Origin: Epiperipatus broadwayi
Lineage: Eukaryota > Onychophora > Udeonychophora > Euonychophora > Peripatidae
Direction of reading: 5' to 3'
Length of the DNA: 64,000 nt
NCBI GenBank assembly: GCA_028023455.1
Contig: JAQFVV010000056.1
Location: forward strand, 4,611,717-4,675,716
A program made the translations under genes and the position numbers. Numbering within the stretch: the first letter of the stretch is position 1; every line of letters begins with the position of its first letter. A model generated the notes under the pieces. It was not told where the DNA came from and did no database searches. It saw only the letters and a list, made by a program, of their open reading frames with translations. This document shows, piece after piece, positions 22,630 to 35,639 of this stretch.

Positions 22630-24463
22630 GTACTGTACCGGTCGAAACCCACCACCACCGCAAGTCAAATCGGATTCAAACTCAGCTTAACCAAAACTGA
22701 ATTCAAACCCAACTCAACAGCTCAGATAGCAGAAATCGACGGCACAGTGCTATGCGCCAAGAACTAGTTCAACGGTTGGTGAGGACTAGAGACCCTTGCA
22801 CTGACACGAATATCTAATAATTAATTACTTTGAATACTTTTTAAATCAGATCATATGTATGTTCGGGTTGCCAACACAGACAGCGGGTCTTAACATTTAA
22901 ATAATTATAAAAAGAATGATGAACTAAGAAACCAAGTATGTTAGAAAATATTTAATAAGAACACTTTGTTTTGTTTCACTCAAAATATAGAATGCATTAA
23001 TTACCTCTAGTCTTTAAAAGAATTGATAAATACAATAAGAGTGGCGGTCCTTATCATATGCCAACAAGTATTACACAACATGGGATTCTATGTCTATGCC
23101 CCCAACGAGAAATATAAAGGCAGATAAAGGTATTCATTAAGAACGGAAATGATTGTTCTAATTTTATTACGGTGGAATGTGAGATTTATTTTCACATTCG
23201 GAAATCTATTCATGAAGAGCGAAACGTATTTTAAGGCATAACTTAAATCTTGATTTGAAAACTGATTTAAACTAAATATATTTGAGAATTGGTTCGACTT
23301 TAATTTAAATCACTTCATCACGAATTACGAGTACGGAGCGGGTTTTACCGGAACAAAGATGCAATGGTACTGACGAATTACAAGGCAGAGAGTAAAATTG
23401 AAAGATGATCGCTAGTCGATGATCGAAGTCCTATGGCGGCTTGCATTTGGCAAGTCTTACGCCCTTTGACTAATGAATTGGAAAGGAAGTACTGCCTCCC
23501 TCGAGAAATTTAAATAAGAAAATATGATCACCGACCAGCCTAACGGAGCGGAAGATGGCCCTACGTCAGCAACATTTGATGATGATGACTTGATAGTCAT
23601 CGTTGAAAAATAAAACCCATGTAGAATGCCCTACGTGATGACTTGACCAATTAATTAAAGTCAACCGAGCTTTTATCGAATTATTTTAAAACATTTATAA
23701 ACTATATTAATTATGCCCTAATATCGTGCCCTTCCTGAATATTAATATAAAATAGCAAAAGTGGAATTAAAATACATTTAACCCTTTATCGACCCTTTTG
23801 CAAAAACATTTTAAATATATATATATATATGGATAAATAAATCAATATTAGTGAAGCAAGAAATAACATTTTAACATTACGTGAGTATATAAACACTTGT
23901 AACTTAGGAGCTGGGGACATAGGTGAAAAACGGAGCTAATAATTTCTTATTAGCTAATTATAAAATAGTAAACGTATAATATTTTCTTTCGACTCGATGA
24001 TTAATAGAACTTATAAATTTAGTTCTAATGGGCGAGAATAACTATTTAAAATTTATATTATATTATTTGCGTGAGGCAAATGGAATCAAGGAGCTCATCG
24101 AGTTGAAAGATTATTGGCATATAATTTTTAAATACGACATTAATAAAGCACACTAACATATATATATTAAACGAACCGCCAGGTAAGAAAAGAAAAAGTT
24201 TAAAGACTAGAGATCTAAAGAATTAAGCTATAGATTTACAGTAGCATTTTATAACTAAAAGGTGTTACAAAGATTTACATTAAAGAACAAAAGAGCTCTT
24301 AAAAAGAAGGAGTATAAAATAAAGTTCGAACTGGCCAGAAAGTTTAACGTTCATATTACCATTCCGTGCTTGTCCTTAAGTTACTCCTCCAAGTTGTTGA
24401 AATGTAGGCATCATTGGTTAACTACTGGAGTAGTATTTTAGTAGCTTTCATTATTTTAGCAGA

Positions 24464-24676
24464 ATGATCGATCCGGAAAACGGTTCAGCAGCTCCAGTGA
24501 AGATTCCTCGGGACTTTAGGAACCGTAGCCAGATCCCTGATGTTCTAGCCCTCTATCATGATGAAATACAATTTTTATACACACAGAGTTCACTGCACTA
24601 CTCTACAACCAAAACTAGTTTTTTTTCTTTACTTTTCAGGGCTATATATCTACTGTTCACTGATGCCTCCGGCTAG
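24464..24676 (+). other. Candidate short coding exon or ORF, unknown product
   Basis: A 70-codon frame starts at an ATG. The first 35 or so residues (MIDPENGSAAPVKIPRDF onward, to about YHDEIQF) have mixed, protein-like composition unlike the Phe/Ile/Lys-rich noise frames elsewhere. From about 24618 the frame reads into a polypyrimidine tract followed by CAG (TTTTTTTTCTTTACTTTTCAG, ending at 24640), which resembles a 3' splice acceptor, so the real exon may end earlier or a new exon may begin there. No family was recognised and no donor site was proven. Confidence 0.3.
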
Positions 24677-24728
24677 CGCTCATTTTATTATCAATCCATT
24701 TTTTTTTTATAATTAGTTGTTTTCAGAA

Positions 24729-24898
24729 ACATTCCTTCGATAAGGCTTTCAAACTAATTTTTGAATTCCTTTCCTAATTAGAAAATGAATTCTTAAAGTC
24801 TGAAATGATTTTAATTAAAAATTGAATTCTTATCTTTTTTTTTATTAATAAAACTTTATTGTTGTTTTTGAGAATTTGAAAGCCTTTGGAAGGAATGT
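24729..24898. mobile_element. MITE-like inverted-repeat element
   Basis: Terminal inverted repeats of about 25 bases: ACATTCCTTCGATAAGGCTT at 24729 and the reverse complement of ACATTCCTTCCAAAGGCTTT ending at 24898. The interior of about 120 bases is A+T-rich with GAATTCTTA-type inner repeats. Short length, TIRs and no ORF fit a MITE. No clear target duplication was seen. Confidence 0.5.
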
Positions 24899-25245
24899 AG
24901 CTTTTAATCGCAAAACTTTACAAATTATTTAAAAGTAAAAAAACAAGTATTCCCGACGCAATGAAACTTTCGAACAATTATATATATTTAATATTTACAA
25001 ACATATATACGCACAATCCAGGCAATTTAATATATGTAAATTCATGAACATTTTATCATGAATTTATTTAGAGAATTGATCCAATTTAAACTAAACTAAT
25101 TAATTTTACTACGTATTTGAAACAAGTTATTCATTATGGAAATTAGCGTGGATTGAACGTATAAAGCCCCATTGCATCGGAAATTTAAGGTTAGTATTAG
25201 GGTAAATAACATGAAGCTAGGATCGAACTCAGATCCGACTGCTTC

Positions 25246-25745
25246 NNNNNNNNNNNNNNNNNNNNNNNNNNNNNNNNNNNNNNNNNNNNNNNNNNNNNNN
25301 NNNNNNNNNNNNNNNNNNNNNNNNNNNNNNNNNNNNNNNNNNNNNNNNNNNNNNNNNNNNNNNNNNNNNNNNNNNNNNNNNNNNNNNNNNNNNNNNNNNN
25401 NNNNNNNNNNNNNNNNNNNNNNNNNNNNNNNNNNNNNNNNNNNNNNNNNNNNNNNNNNNNNNNNNNNNNNNNNNNNNNNNNNNNNNNNNNNNNNNNNNNN
25501 NNNNNNNNNNNNNNNNNNNNNNNNNNNNNNNNNNNNNNNNNNNNNNNNNNNNNNNNNNNNNNNNNNNNNNNNNNNNNNNNNNNNNNNNNNNNNNNNNNNN
25601 NNNNNNNNNNNNNNNNNNNNNNNNNNNNNNNNNNNNNNNNNNNNNNNNNNNNNNNNNNNNNNNNNNNNNNNNNNNNNNNNNNNNNNNNNNNNNNNNNNNN
25701 NNNNNNNNNNNNNNNNNNNNNNNNNNNNNNNNNNNNNNNNNNNNN
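25246..25745. other. Assembly gap (500 N)
   Basis: Exactly 500 Ns, a round length that suggests a placeholder. Open frames across it are artefacts. The word ATCCGACT occurs on both edges. Confidence 0.99.
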
Positions 25746-27049
25746 CATCCGACTATGTACTGTTTATAAACTTTTTGAAAGAAAAATAAATAAAATTTTA
25801 TCTCTCAAACACAAGGCAATATTGTTCAAATCAAAGAGTAAATAGAAGATTACCTTGTTTTTTTTTTTTTGACATAAGAAAAAATAACTAGTGGAATATT
25901 TGATTTACAATTTGAATTTTTTATTAATAAAAAAAGGAGAGAATTAACCAAATGCCCTTTGTAAAAATAGACTCAATTGGTCAGGATTTAATGTTGTCAT
26001 ATATGAGGTAAGATGTGATTGGATGGATACAGAATTGTTACAAAATATAATATAGGGGAAGGTTAAAGTGGCTGTCCTGAATGTCTTGAGAACAGTGATT
26101 TTTGATCAAGCTGTTGAAGAACTTGGTATCAGAAATCTTTCTTGATTCATCTGTTGAAGAAACAGTCACTGCAGTTCAACTGTAAAGAGAATAGTGATAA
26201 ATAATTTTATAATATAAAGTAAGGCTCGTCTTACTACTACTTTAAAAAAATGGATTTTTAAAAAGGATATGAAAAAGTGTGCTAAGCCTTAGCTAGAAGC
26301 TAAGCATCATCAAACCTTACTATATAGACTGTCCACTAGAAAAAATGTAAAAAAAGGAATGCCCCTGAAATAATCTACTACAAGGCTTGTTTCCATTTAA
26401 AAGCATGACTGTCTTAGTCTGTATGGTAGCCTGACTTGTAAATTAGTAGATTGAAGAAATGGTTAATTTTAGCCTGTCAGAAACCTAAAAGTATTGTAAA
26501 AAATAATAAATTTAAGTGTTTACATAGTTATGATAATAAAAATTTGATTCTACAAAAGGAAAAATTAATAAGAAAACTTCTCAAAAAAAGAGTACTCTTT
26601 GAACTTGATAATGGAACCCAGTAGGAAAAGAAAACAAAAATTGCAACTGCCAAAGGAGAACTCAAAAAATTAATCCATGAATAAAAACGTATTTTAAAGT
26701 GCACTTTATCTCTACATTTATGGGTAATTATTTTGAAAAATAATAATTAACAGTAATAATGAGTAATTTTTATTATTTTTTTCTAATGAAACATGTTTTT
26801 TTTGTTTATTTTATTTTCTCTTAAAATGTAATTATATAGAATGTTTTATTTTTTATTTTCATAAGAAAGAAAGAGATTGCTAATTTAGATTTTTTTATTC
26901 TTGAAATGTTTTACAATTTTAATTATAGAAGAGGAGAAATAATTCTATTTCAAGTTAAGGTTAATTAATTCTTTTAGTGTCAGGTTCAATTATTATCAAA
27001 TCAGCTAAAGAATTGGCTAAAAAATGGTAATTTTTACATTATCATAGCA
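25746..27049. other. Anonymous DNA
   Basis: No gene recognised. Composition returns to the A+T-rich, CpG-poor background immediately after the gap. Confidence 0.5.
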
Positions 27050-27685
27050 AATTTATGTTCATTTTAAAGCTTAAAACATACTGTAAGATGCTTCCCTCTC
27101 TAGAATTATTTTACAAGTAAAAAAATCAATAATATTTAAATTTAAAGTTTTAACAATGGTAGAAGGCAGACTAAGGTGCTGATTGGTTGATTCTAATGTT
27201 GAGCAAAAGGGAGCACTTGCCAATAATTTTGACAGGTCTAAGTTCTTTGTTATGATTTTCAAAATGAAAACATATATTTTAGAGTAATTTTTCATATTTT
27301 TTATATATTATAAATTATTTTGGTAAAATATGCTGAAAATATAATTATATTAGAAAAATAGTTAAGATTTTAATAAAAATTCTTTACTTTTATATGAATG
27401 TAAATTGTGAAAGAAATCAATGATGTACAGAGCATTTTCTAATAGGTTACAAACATTATTTTATATCTTCTCCACTATAGAATATTTTTATAATTATAAA
27501 TAGAAATTTGTTTTTGAAAAAACTTTTGTTCACTTTCATAATATGGCAAATTATTAATTTGCTTTTTACAAACAAAATTAAAATGAATCTAATATTAAAT
27601 TAAAGATGAATATATTTTTACTGCTGATTTTGTAATTGACCAATCAAAAGTTTAGAACTTTTGTTTACTCAGCCAATAGGTATTT
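27050..27685 (+). repeat. Family D dispersed repeat, copy 2
   Basis: Second copy of the repeat at 19520-20185, same orientation, perhaps 20-25 percent diverged by eye. It keeps the two CCAAT boxes near its right end (TTGACCAATCAAAAG and CAGCCAATAGG). A minus-strand open frame inside (27071-27295) has no counterpart in copy 1 and is not considered a gene. Confidence 0.7.
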
Positions 27686-28954
27686 TAAACTATGAAATTG
27701 AATTAATAAGAGTCAACAGTAATTTAATATTACTTACTATAAGAAATTATAAGTTGTTGATAAAAATATATTTAACTTGAAATTGTTATATTCATTTTAT
27801 TTAACTTTCTTGATTAATTTATTAATTATTTTATTCAATAATAATCTTAATGTCTTTATTTTTCCAACTATCTGTTCTATGGATTGGAAGTGTGTGACTA
27901 AATTTCATTATAGCATAGACTTTTAAAGGATTTGTAAATTATCCCAATAAGACTATTTCAATTAAAATAGATTATGCATATATATTTATATATTCTCTTG
28001 TTCATAGTCAGAATTCCTAGGGTCTCGTAATCTTGGATTATCTCTCGAGTATTAATGGTTAATTTAATTATATGTGGAGGTTTATGTTTGCATTTGAATA
28101 TCAAGATAATTTTCTGGATGATGCAAAGATATCACATTTAAAGTCCATTCACTGCACTTAATTTTTTTTAGATTAGAAATTAATTTATATTGGGTCTGTA
28201 CTCTTATGATACCATATGGCCAGAGCATTGATGATGATCAGCAATATTAGGATTCCAGCCTTATTTATTATGATTGATATTTTAGCATTTAAACATATGC
28301 TTCCAGATGATAGTTTTTGTATTCTGCTCTAAATTTGGTATTAGCTAAATAATTAATCTTCTTTTTGATATTGAATCACTTATAAATTCAAATCACAAAA
28401 TATGACTGTTACTTATTCTTAGTTAATGCTAGTGATTTAGCTTATAATTATTAGTAGTATAACTACTTGTATTTTATTTTATGCTGATGCTTGCATTTTT
28501 TTGCTCTTTATATTGTTTTTTTATTTAATTATTTTATATTTATCTTTATTTATTTCTTCTATATTTAATTTAATTTTATGAGGATAATAATGTTTTGCCA
28601 TCTTCCTATATTTACCCCATCTCCCCATGATACCTCCTTTGCTCCATACCATTACAAATCATAAAAATGTAACAGGTGATTGAAAGCGGTAATATTGATA
28701 TAATTACAATTTGATTACAGTGAATTTTGGATTTAAATCAATCAAAGGACTGCAATTTTTACAATGGATTACATTTATTTATTGAAAATAATTGTAGAAA
28801 GGACCTATGAATATACATTTCCAATGTGCTTTGGATTTATAAATTATAAAAAAAAAGATTTAATTATATATGCACTTCCACAGTAATTAAAATTTCATAT
28901 TACTAAAATATAGACACACGGTCTTGTCTTATTTTGAAAAATATTTATTAAAAT
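27686..28954. other. Anonymous DNA
   Basis: No gene or recognised repeat. Confidence 0.5.
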
Positions 28955-29700
28955 GCAACAGCTGTGATTAGAGCATTGGATGATTCTAAAAAGTTTAACA
29001 TTAATGAAGATATATATCAGAATTATTCCATATCTCCAAAACTTTTTACAAAAGTTTTGCAAATGTATTTTTATGAATTAAAATAGAGAACTAAAAGAAT
29101 TAAAATAGATGATTATTTAAATCAACTAAATTTTTTTTTGTGATGTAGTTGTTTTTGCAAATAATATTTCAGAGTTTTAGAAAATGTTGCAAAATTTGTC
29201 AGATGAAAATAAGAAAGGAGGACTAAAGATAAATACTAAAGTGATTAAAATAATGTTCAATGAATTTTGTTAAAAGAGAATAGAATAATGATTTATAATC
29301 TTTGTTTAGAAGATAATAACTACAAATGCTTTTATTCAGATTATTGATGTAAATTAAACCATAATGAATGAAATTATTCATAGAAATAAAGTTGGATAAA
29401 GAGTTTTTGTAGAAATAATTTAATGCTGAAATGAAATGTGCCTATATAATTAAAAAGTAATGTTTTAAATAGATGTGCTATACCATTTTTTATTTAGAAA
29501 TCTGAGATTTGGACAAGTAACATAAGAGCAATACACAGACTTCAGAGTTTTCAATGGAGTATGGAGAGATATTTCTGTGAGTAATAGAAAGGTATTAAAA
29601 ATGAAGTAGTTGAGTGAGAATAATTAGGTATCACTGACATCAGTGAAATAATTAAGAGACTGAAATAGAACTAGGCTAAACATATTGCTAGAAGATATAA
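28955..29700 (+). mobile_element. RTE-type LINE relic (RT palm to 3' part)
   Basis: Decayed plus-strand RT blocks read in order: ISPKLFTKVLQMYFYELK, then RTKRIKI, DDYLNQLNF, a corrupted FADD step followed by VVFANNISEF, KGGLKINTKVIKIMFNEF, and later KSEIWTS with IHRLQSFQWSMER, which is the thumb region typical of RTE elements. Stops and indels make it non-functional. The block order and the phrase near LNF-x-D match the RTE relics at 50.6 and 61.6 kb. Confidence 0.75.
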
Positions 29701-29779
29701 TAATCACATAATCACTATTTATTATGCTAGCATATAATGTGTTTTCAATTTCATTCTCCCAGTTTTGTAGTTAAGTAGA

Positions 29780-30005
29780 GATAAAAGATCACTGCTGGAG
29801 GGTTGCATTAGATCCTAAGATCTAGGTGCAGTACTATCAGATCCAAAGTTTTCTCACTGATGAAGGCCACAAGCCAGAAACTAGTCTGGGGATGTTGGAT
29901 GAGTAGGCATTAGATGAGGATTTTATGTACAAGCCTTAAGACATCCATTGATTACTCTGGTTGGCACTGAGTGGCATTACTGTATGGAGTGCTTTGCCTG
30001 TTTTA
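29780..30005 (-). repeat. Family B repeat copy
   Basis: The reverse complement matches 35950-36100, 38700-38915 and 49312-49546. Landmarks (minus strand) are GCCACTCAGTGCCAACC, GTAATCAATGGATG, TCATCCAACATCCCCAGACT and, further on, GGATCTGATAGTACTGCACC and GCAACCCTCCAG. Short, dispersed and non-coding; mechanism unknown. Confidence 0.75.
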
Positions 30006-33000
30006 ATTTAAGATATGATAATATATGGAGATTTGAAATTTTAAAACTGGATCTAAAGATTATAAGGACATAGGAAGTGATACATTTGAGATGGAGGATG
30101 AAATAAGGAAGTTTGTTATTGTAATATAGAAATGAAAAGATGAGGATTAAAAAAACTAAATTAAACTTGGACAAATATTCATCTTGCCTTGAATTAATAA
30201 TTTTTGAAAATAATGATAATTATTTAATCATAATTTATTTTTTTAATTTTACAATTGTTTTGGCCAGAATCACAAATTAATAGAAAATATTATTTATAGA
30301 AAGCATATTTATTCTTAAGAAACTCAATAGTATTAATAGAGATGATTCTGCTACCTTTTATTGCATTTATCTGACAATCTTAACTAAACATTATAAAATA
30401 AGAAAGGTTCTAATTTGAACTTAATTTTCAATAACAATTCTTGAATAAATAATTTATTATAAACATTAAAATTTATTTTTAACAATCCAAATAATTCTGT
30501 ACCACTGGCATTAAATCTTTGTTTTTATTTATTTCTTTTACTATAGTCATTATTTGATATTTGAAAATGATATGTTCCATGTTTTATTTGCAAATAATTG
30601 ACAGTTTTTGACATAGCCAGTGGAACTTTCAAAGTAGATTATTGTGTGTGTATGAAAATGTTGAAAACTTGCAAGATTTTTTATCATTTTTCTAGATAAA
30701 TTTCAGTTGTGTGTGTGTGTGGGGGGGGGGGCAAACTCCACTTAAAACTAGCATTGCAACCTGAAATCACAACATTCTTTAAACCAAAAGTAAATCTTCT
30801 TTAGGATTATTACTTTAGTTTATATTAGGATTATGAATCAAATAATATTACTTTATATCTGTAAAAGCTGGAAACATTGCATCTTTCTAACCATTTTCAG
30901 AAATAAACAGGAATTACCTGTAAAAAGCTGTATGTACTGATTAGTCATCACAGACTTTACACCAAGAATATTAATACATTTAATAAGATCCTCTGTGCAT
31001 TTTTGGAGATAAATGTCAGCTATAAATGTAAACAAACTTCTAAATAAAATCTGGCATTGTCTCCTGATATCATATCATGAAGTCCCTTTTAAACCAGAAA
31101 TGGTTATTACCCTAATCTATATAAGGATTATTTGTTAAATACTTTATTCTGTGTAAAAACTGGGAATATCACATCTTCTTAAATATTTTTACAAGTAAAT
31201 AAGATGGATTCTGTAAAGAATTATATATAATAATTAGATGATTTGTATACTTTTAGGACTAAATATTGTTCCTTTTAAAGTGGTTTTTTGTTTACTAGAT
31301 GAATTTTAGCTTTAATGATGTGCCATCATAATAAACATTGATAAAATTGAATTTCTAAAATAAGTTATTAAACTTACAAAAAACACTTATTCTGGCCTAT
31401 TAATGAATGTTATAAAAGTTTCATAAAATCTTTGCTCACTTTCTTTTCTAATAATGATGTTAAATAAAATAAAACCCATGAGTTCAATGTCTATATAGAT
31501 GATACCGTAGAGTTCATAAATTTTAATTGTTTTGGGTTTTTTTTTCCATGAAGGATTCATTTGGATTCAACCAATACATTCATTTGAAACTTATATTTAA
31601 ACATATTAAGTTTTTTTTAGTTTTTTCTTTTCTGGAAATGACACAATTTCAACCTTGCTTTGAGATTTTGAGTACAGCATTGTTTTTATGTGCTTTTAAA
31701 AGCTACTAATTTATTCTATCTCAAAGCCATATAATATAATGTCTGTTGAATAATCAACAAATACTAAATGGTAATGTTATATGCACATTTCTAATTAGTT
31801 ATGTTTTTTACCTTTCATCATTCAGAGCTTTGGATTTAATATACCTAAACATTCAGCAGCCATCTTTAATTCTTTTATACTGTCAAGTTAACAACTTGAA
31901 ATTCAGAAATATTCTATCTTTCAACCTGATTCAATTTGTTTGTAATTATATAAATATGATACTATGTCAGTAACTATGCATTTTAGTAACATCAGTTTTA
32001 TGTCATTTGTGTCATCTACCTTTTATCCTCTGATTATAATGAATTATATTACTAAAACACCACTTGACTATCTCTTGCTTATATTTATCTTAGACTTAGG
32101 GAAGTAGTAATCAACTCTACTGAACTGATATCTTTTTTTTTCATTTTTAATTGATTGTATTTAATTATTATTTCAACTTAATTTTTGCAGAGTGATTATC
32201 ATGGTCTTCTATCTGGATATAATACAACTTTAAAATTCATTCCAAGTAGATAGTTTTGAAATTAAGATTTTCTAGTCATTATTAGGAATTTTCTACAATT
32301 CATTTGTAGGTGCTGATAATAGTATTTTATAGATATATATTCAACAAATTAAAACAATTTACAACATCAAAAGTGTTTTAAGATCCTCACAATAAATATT
32401 AACTTATTTTTGTATGTCATTTAATAAACATTTTCGTTACTTTTATTGCATTTTATATTTCTCAATCTTTTTATAAATAAATCTGTTTTCTAAATTCCAA
32501 ATATGTTGTAAATGTATAAATATTAAAAATTTGTTTATTTTTTAAATAATTATGCTAAAATTCTTACATGTTAATGTGTTAGACTTTTTATTTAGTATAA
32601 TCATGATTATGTAATAATTATGGAATTGTAGAAAAAAAAATCTGTCCATTCACTTTTCTGGATTGTCATTTCCCTTCTATAATTTTGATATTTTAATTGA
32701 AATAACTAAATTTTCAGTGCTTTGCTTCACTTTATTTTATTTATTGATAATATAAGCAATAATAATTAATAATATATAGTTAAGTAAATATTGCCGTAGA
32801 ATTATATATTGCTTGGGAAATAGGTTACATCTTATTATAAATTCAGTCCATCCCTCTTCTATTAATATATGTGGATTCATAATGCATTAATAATATGAGG
32901 GTTAGTATGATGTAATGTCTACCTTGGTATGACTGCAATATTAAATCTAATAAGGGTTTTGAGCATCCTATCATTGTTTTTCAATGAAATGGATGGTTGA

Positions 33001-33104
33001 ATAGTTGGAAGAGTGATAAGATTGAAGCTTGTCAATTAAAGTTTAAGTAATTGTTATCTTAATATAAGCCAAGCAGTGATTGTATCTGCATGTGGGAGAT
33101 TATA
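30006..33104. other. Anonymous A+T-rich DNA
   Basis: No gene recognised; small open frames at 30853, 31527 and 31746 are low-complexity. A (GT)n tract followed by a run of about 12 G lies at 30705-30731. Confidence 0.5.
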
Positions 33105-33250
33105 ATCTAGTCCACCTGATAAGTGTTGGTTCTGCATTAAATATGTATGGGGATCATGCATTTTTTTGCATGTATGTAGTCATATATACCGGCTGCTTGA
33201 GATAGAGTGGAGGACAAATAGATTGAAAAATCATGATTTCAAATCCTTCT
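33105..33250 (+). repeat. Family A repeat copy
   Basis: Landmarks AGATTATAATCTAGTCCACC, GTGTTGGTTCTGCATTAAAT, CATGTATGTAGTCAT and a decayed B-box-like ATTTCAAATCC near the right end match the right half of the family A element. It has no opposing arm. Confidence 0.65.
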
Positions 33251-33400
33251 ACTTAGATAGGTAGATAAATAAGAAGAGTGATGGACGAATGAATGAATGA
33301 TATACATATAGGTAAATAAAGAAGTCGATAGATAGAAAAAGAGACTGATATACATATTGATAGATAATTTATAGTGAGATAAATTACTAAAATCGCTTAG
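33251..33400. repeat. Degenerate GATA/GAAT-type simple repeats
   Basis: Short runs of TAGATAGGTAGATAAATA, GAATGAATGAATGA and GATAGATAGAAA types directly follow the family A copy, as an eroded counterpart of the family A plus GATA arrangement at 54.3-54.8 kb. Confidence 0.6.
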
Positions 33401-35619
33401 ATATCTAGATTCTATGTAGATTATGATAAATAGATTCTTATGTTATTGGACTATATGAATGATAATCATCTAAATACAAAATATATCCGTTTTTTCAGTT
33501 ATCTATTTTTTATTAAAAAACCAGACTATATTCTTTCAAAAAATAGAAGCTAATAAACAAATCTAATGAAGTTAAAACAGCTTTTTGTAATCTTCATAAT
33601 TGAAGTTTTTAGTATTATTCCTTCAATTTAATAAATGTAATTGCTTATATATCGAATACTCATAGATATTAATTTTCAATTGTTTAGTTGTTTTTATTCA
33701 AGTAAATATATTCTACTAAAAATTAAAAGCTAATGAATATTTTATTTTGTATTTAATCTTAAAAACTAGCATTTCTTTTATTTGTTGTCTGGATTAAAAA
33801 ATAAAATAAAATGTTGAACATTTAATGTTTTTCTTTTTATTGTGATTTAATTGTCTGCAAAAGTATTAGAAATAAAACAATGGCCTTGCTGAAAAGTTTT
33901 GCATTAATAATGTTGAAAACAGATACAGATGTTATTAATTTGATATTGGATTTTAATGGGGGGAATATTATGCTTGCAGCTATGACTCTGTTTGATGATT
34001 TAACTGGTGGTAACAACTGTGGTCTTCTTTCACCCAACTTGCAACTAGGATCTAGAGGGGCATTTAATCTAAGGTTGCTCTTGCCTAAGTTAACATGTGT
34101 GGTGTTCATCTTTTGTTTACATATTAATGTAATTAAGCTTGAGGATATCATGTGATCAACATACCCTTCTTTAATTTAACATCATCGATAAGGGTTATAA
34201 CTTGATTTTTTTTTCTGATTATTTAATAATTATTCACATACCGTATAAATGCATATGTTTGTGTTTCTATATATTAAATTTTAAAATAAATTGTACAAGA
34301 AGAAATATATATACATATTTAATATATCTATTGAGAAACATAGTAAAGAAACAGCTATTCAAGAAAGAATTAAATATATTGCACAATTGGAGGGGTTGGA
34401 GGCAAAATAGACTTTAAAAAGATACACAAATAATAGAAAATTATTTTAAAAAAGTGGTCAGAAATTTGATAAGAATAAGCTATGTCAAGAATATTGTTTT
34501 TTAATATGCCCCATAAGAATTTGGATAATGATTGACTTGCTGTCCATGTTTGTGATGGCAGAATGATGTACCTTTCTCCAATGTGAGGGGATGGTGTTTA
34601 TGACAGCAGAACATGTTTTTATTTATTATTGTAATGTGTTTAATATTTTTGTGTACAAATCTATACTTTTTGTGTTATTATACTGTGAGAAATTTGATTT
34701 TAAATATAGCATTCTGCATTGATAGGACATTCATCCATCACAAACATGGGCAGCAGGTGTAATACATAAGTACCAATTATAAGAGCATAATTATTTGATA
34801 TCAGTATACACATTTTGTTCTAGAAAATGAGTAAAAAGTTGAATATATTGAACATTAATTATTCAAGTGGTAAGAATAATTTGATAAGTTTCTCCTGATG
34901 AAACAAAAACCATCAGTATGGATTAATACTTAATTTTTCAGTTCTGCTTGATATTTTAGTGCTCAAATATTAACATTTGAATATTTTCTAAATGATAAAT
35001 AAGTGGAAGGAAAACTCAAAAGATGATGACTTACCAAATCACATCTATTTCAAAGGCAAATGAGACACTTCAGCATTCATAACAATTATTTCATCATTAT
35101 TAATTATATAAACAGTTTCCTAGTTGTTATGATGTTTGGTACTTATTATTAAGGTGAACTGAATTCTGTGAACTGAATTGAGTTTCATTTTGATCTGAGG
35201 CTTAAATCATGAATATTCAGATCTTGGGTTGCTCCCTACACCATTTGAAATGTGATAAAATTTTAATAAAGTGACTTAATCATAACAGTAATTTAAAAAG
35301 AGGTTAATAGAAACACGTAAAGTTGTAAATGTAATTGGAATATAAAAATGTCTTTATTAGTATGAATAATAAATTCTGAAAAATTGTTGTATTGAAAAAA
35401 ATTGTACTTTACAAAACTATTTTAACATATAACTTCCATAATTAGACTCATCTATTAAAAATATACAACAAAATTTTTAAGCACAAGTCTATTAAAGATG
35501 TGCATAACATCAAGAGATATTAATTCAGGAATATGAATGTAATTATTAGCTAAAGATTTAAAAATTGTTTTTTGGAAACTACCTATTAGAATGTACTGCT
35601 TTTTGGAAAATTATAAAAT
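33401..35619. other. Anonymous DNA; one bidirectionally open stretch
   Basis: At 33837-34155 both strands are open for about 90-105 codons, and the DNA is somewhat richer in G+C (near 33950-34090). The composition is not clearly protein-like on either strand and no motif was recognised, so no gene is called. Confidence 0.4.
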
Positions 35620-35639
35620 AGCAATTGAATGTTAGATCA

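Larger units (their letters stand above)
22630..25245. other. CpG-rich segment of distinct composition, ending at the gap
   Basis: From about 22630 (TGTACTGTACCGGTCGAAAC) CpG dinucleotides become frequent: most 60-base lines to about 23650 carry one to five, whereas lines elsewhere usually have none. G+C also rises locally (for example 22630-22820, 23380-23640, 24330-24680). The shift is abrupt on the left and is cut by the assembly gap on the right. It could be an unmethylated regulatory or exon-bearing region, a young element not yet depleted of CpG, or foreign or misjoined sequence. No known protein was recognised, apart from a possible exon at 24464. Confidence 0.6.

Noticed and set aside
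22630-25745. A complete LTR retrotransposon starting at the TGTACTGTACC motif
   Set aside because: No matching second LTR, primer-binding site or gag/pol reading was found on either side of the gap.
25172-25789. Open frames across the N stretch
   Set aside because: They are made of undetermined bases in the assembly gap.
33837-34155. Frames open on both strands, 104 and 91 codons
   Set aside because: Neither strand shows a recognisable domain; overlap of two open strands argues for chance. Kept only as a note in the anonymous stretch.
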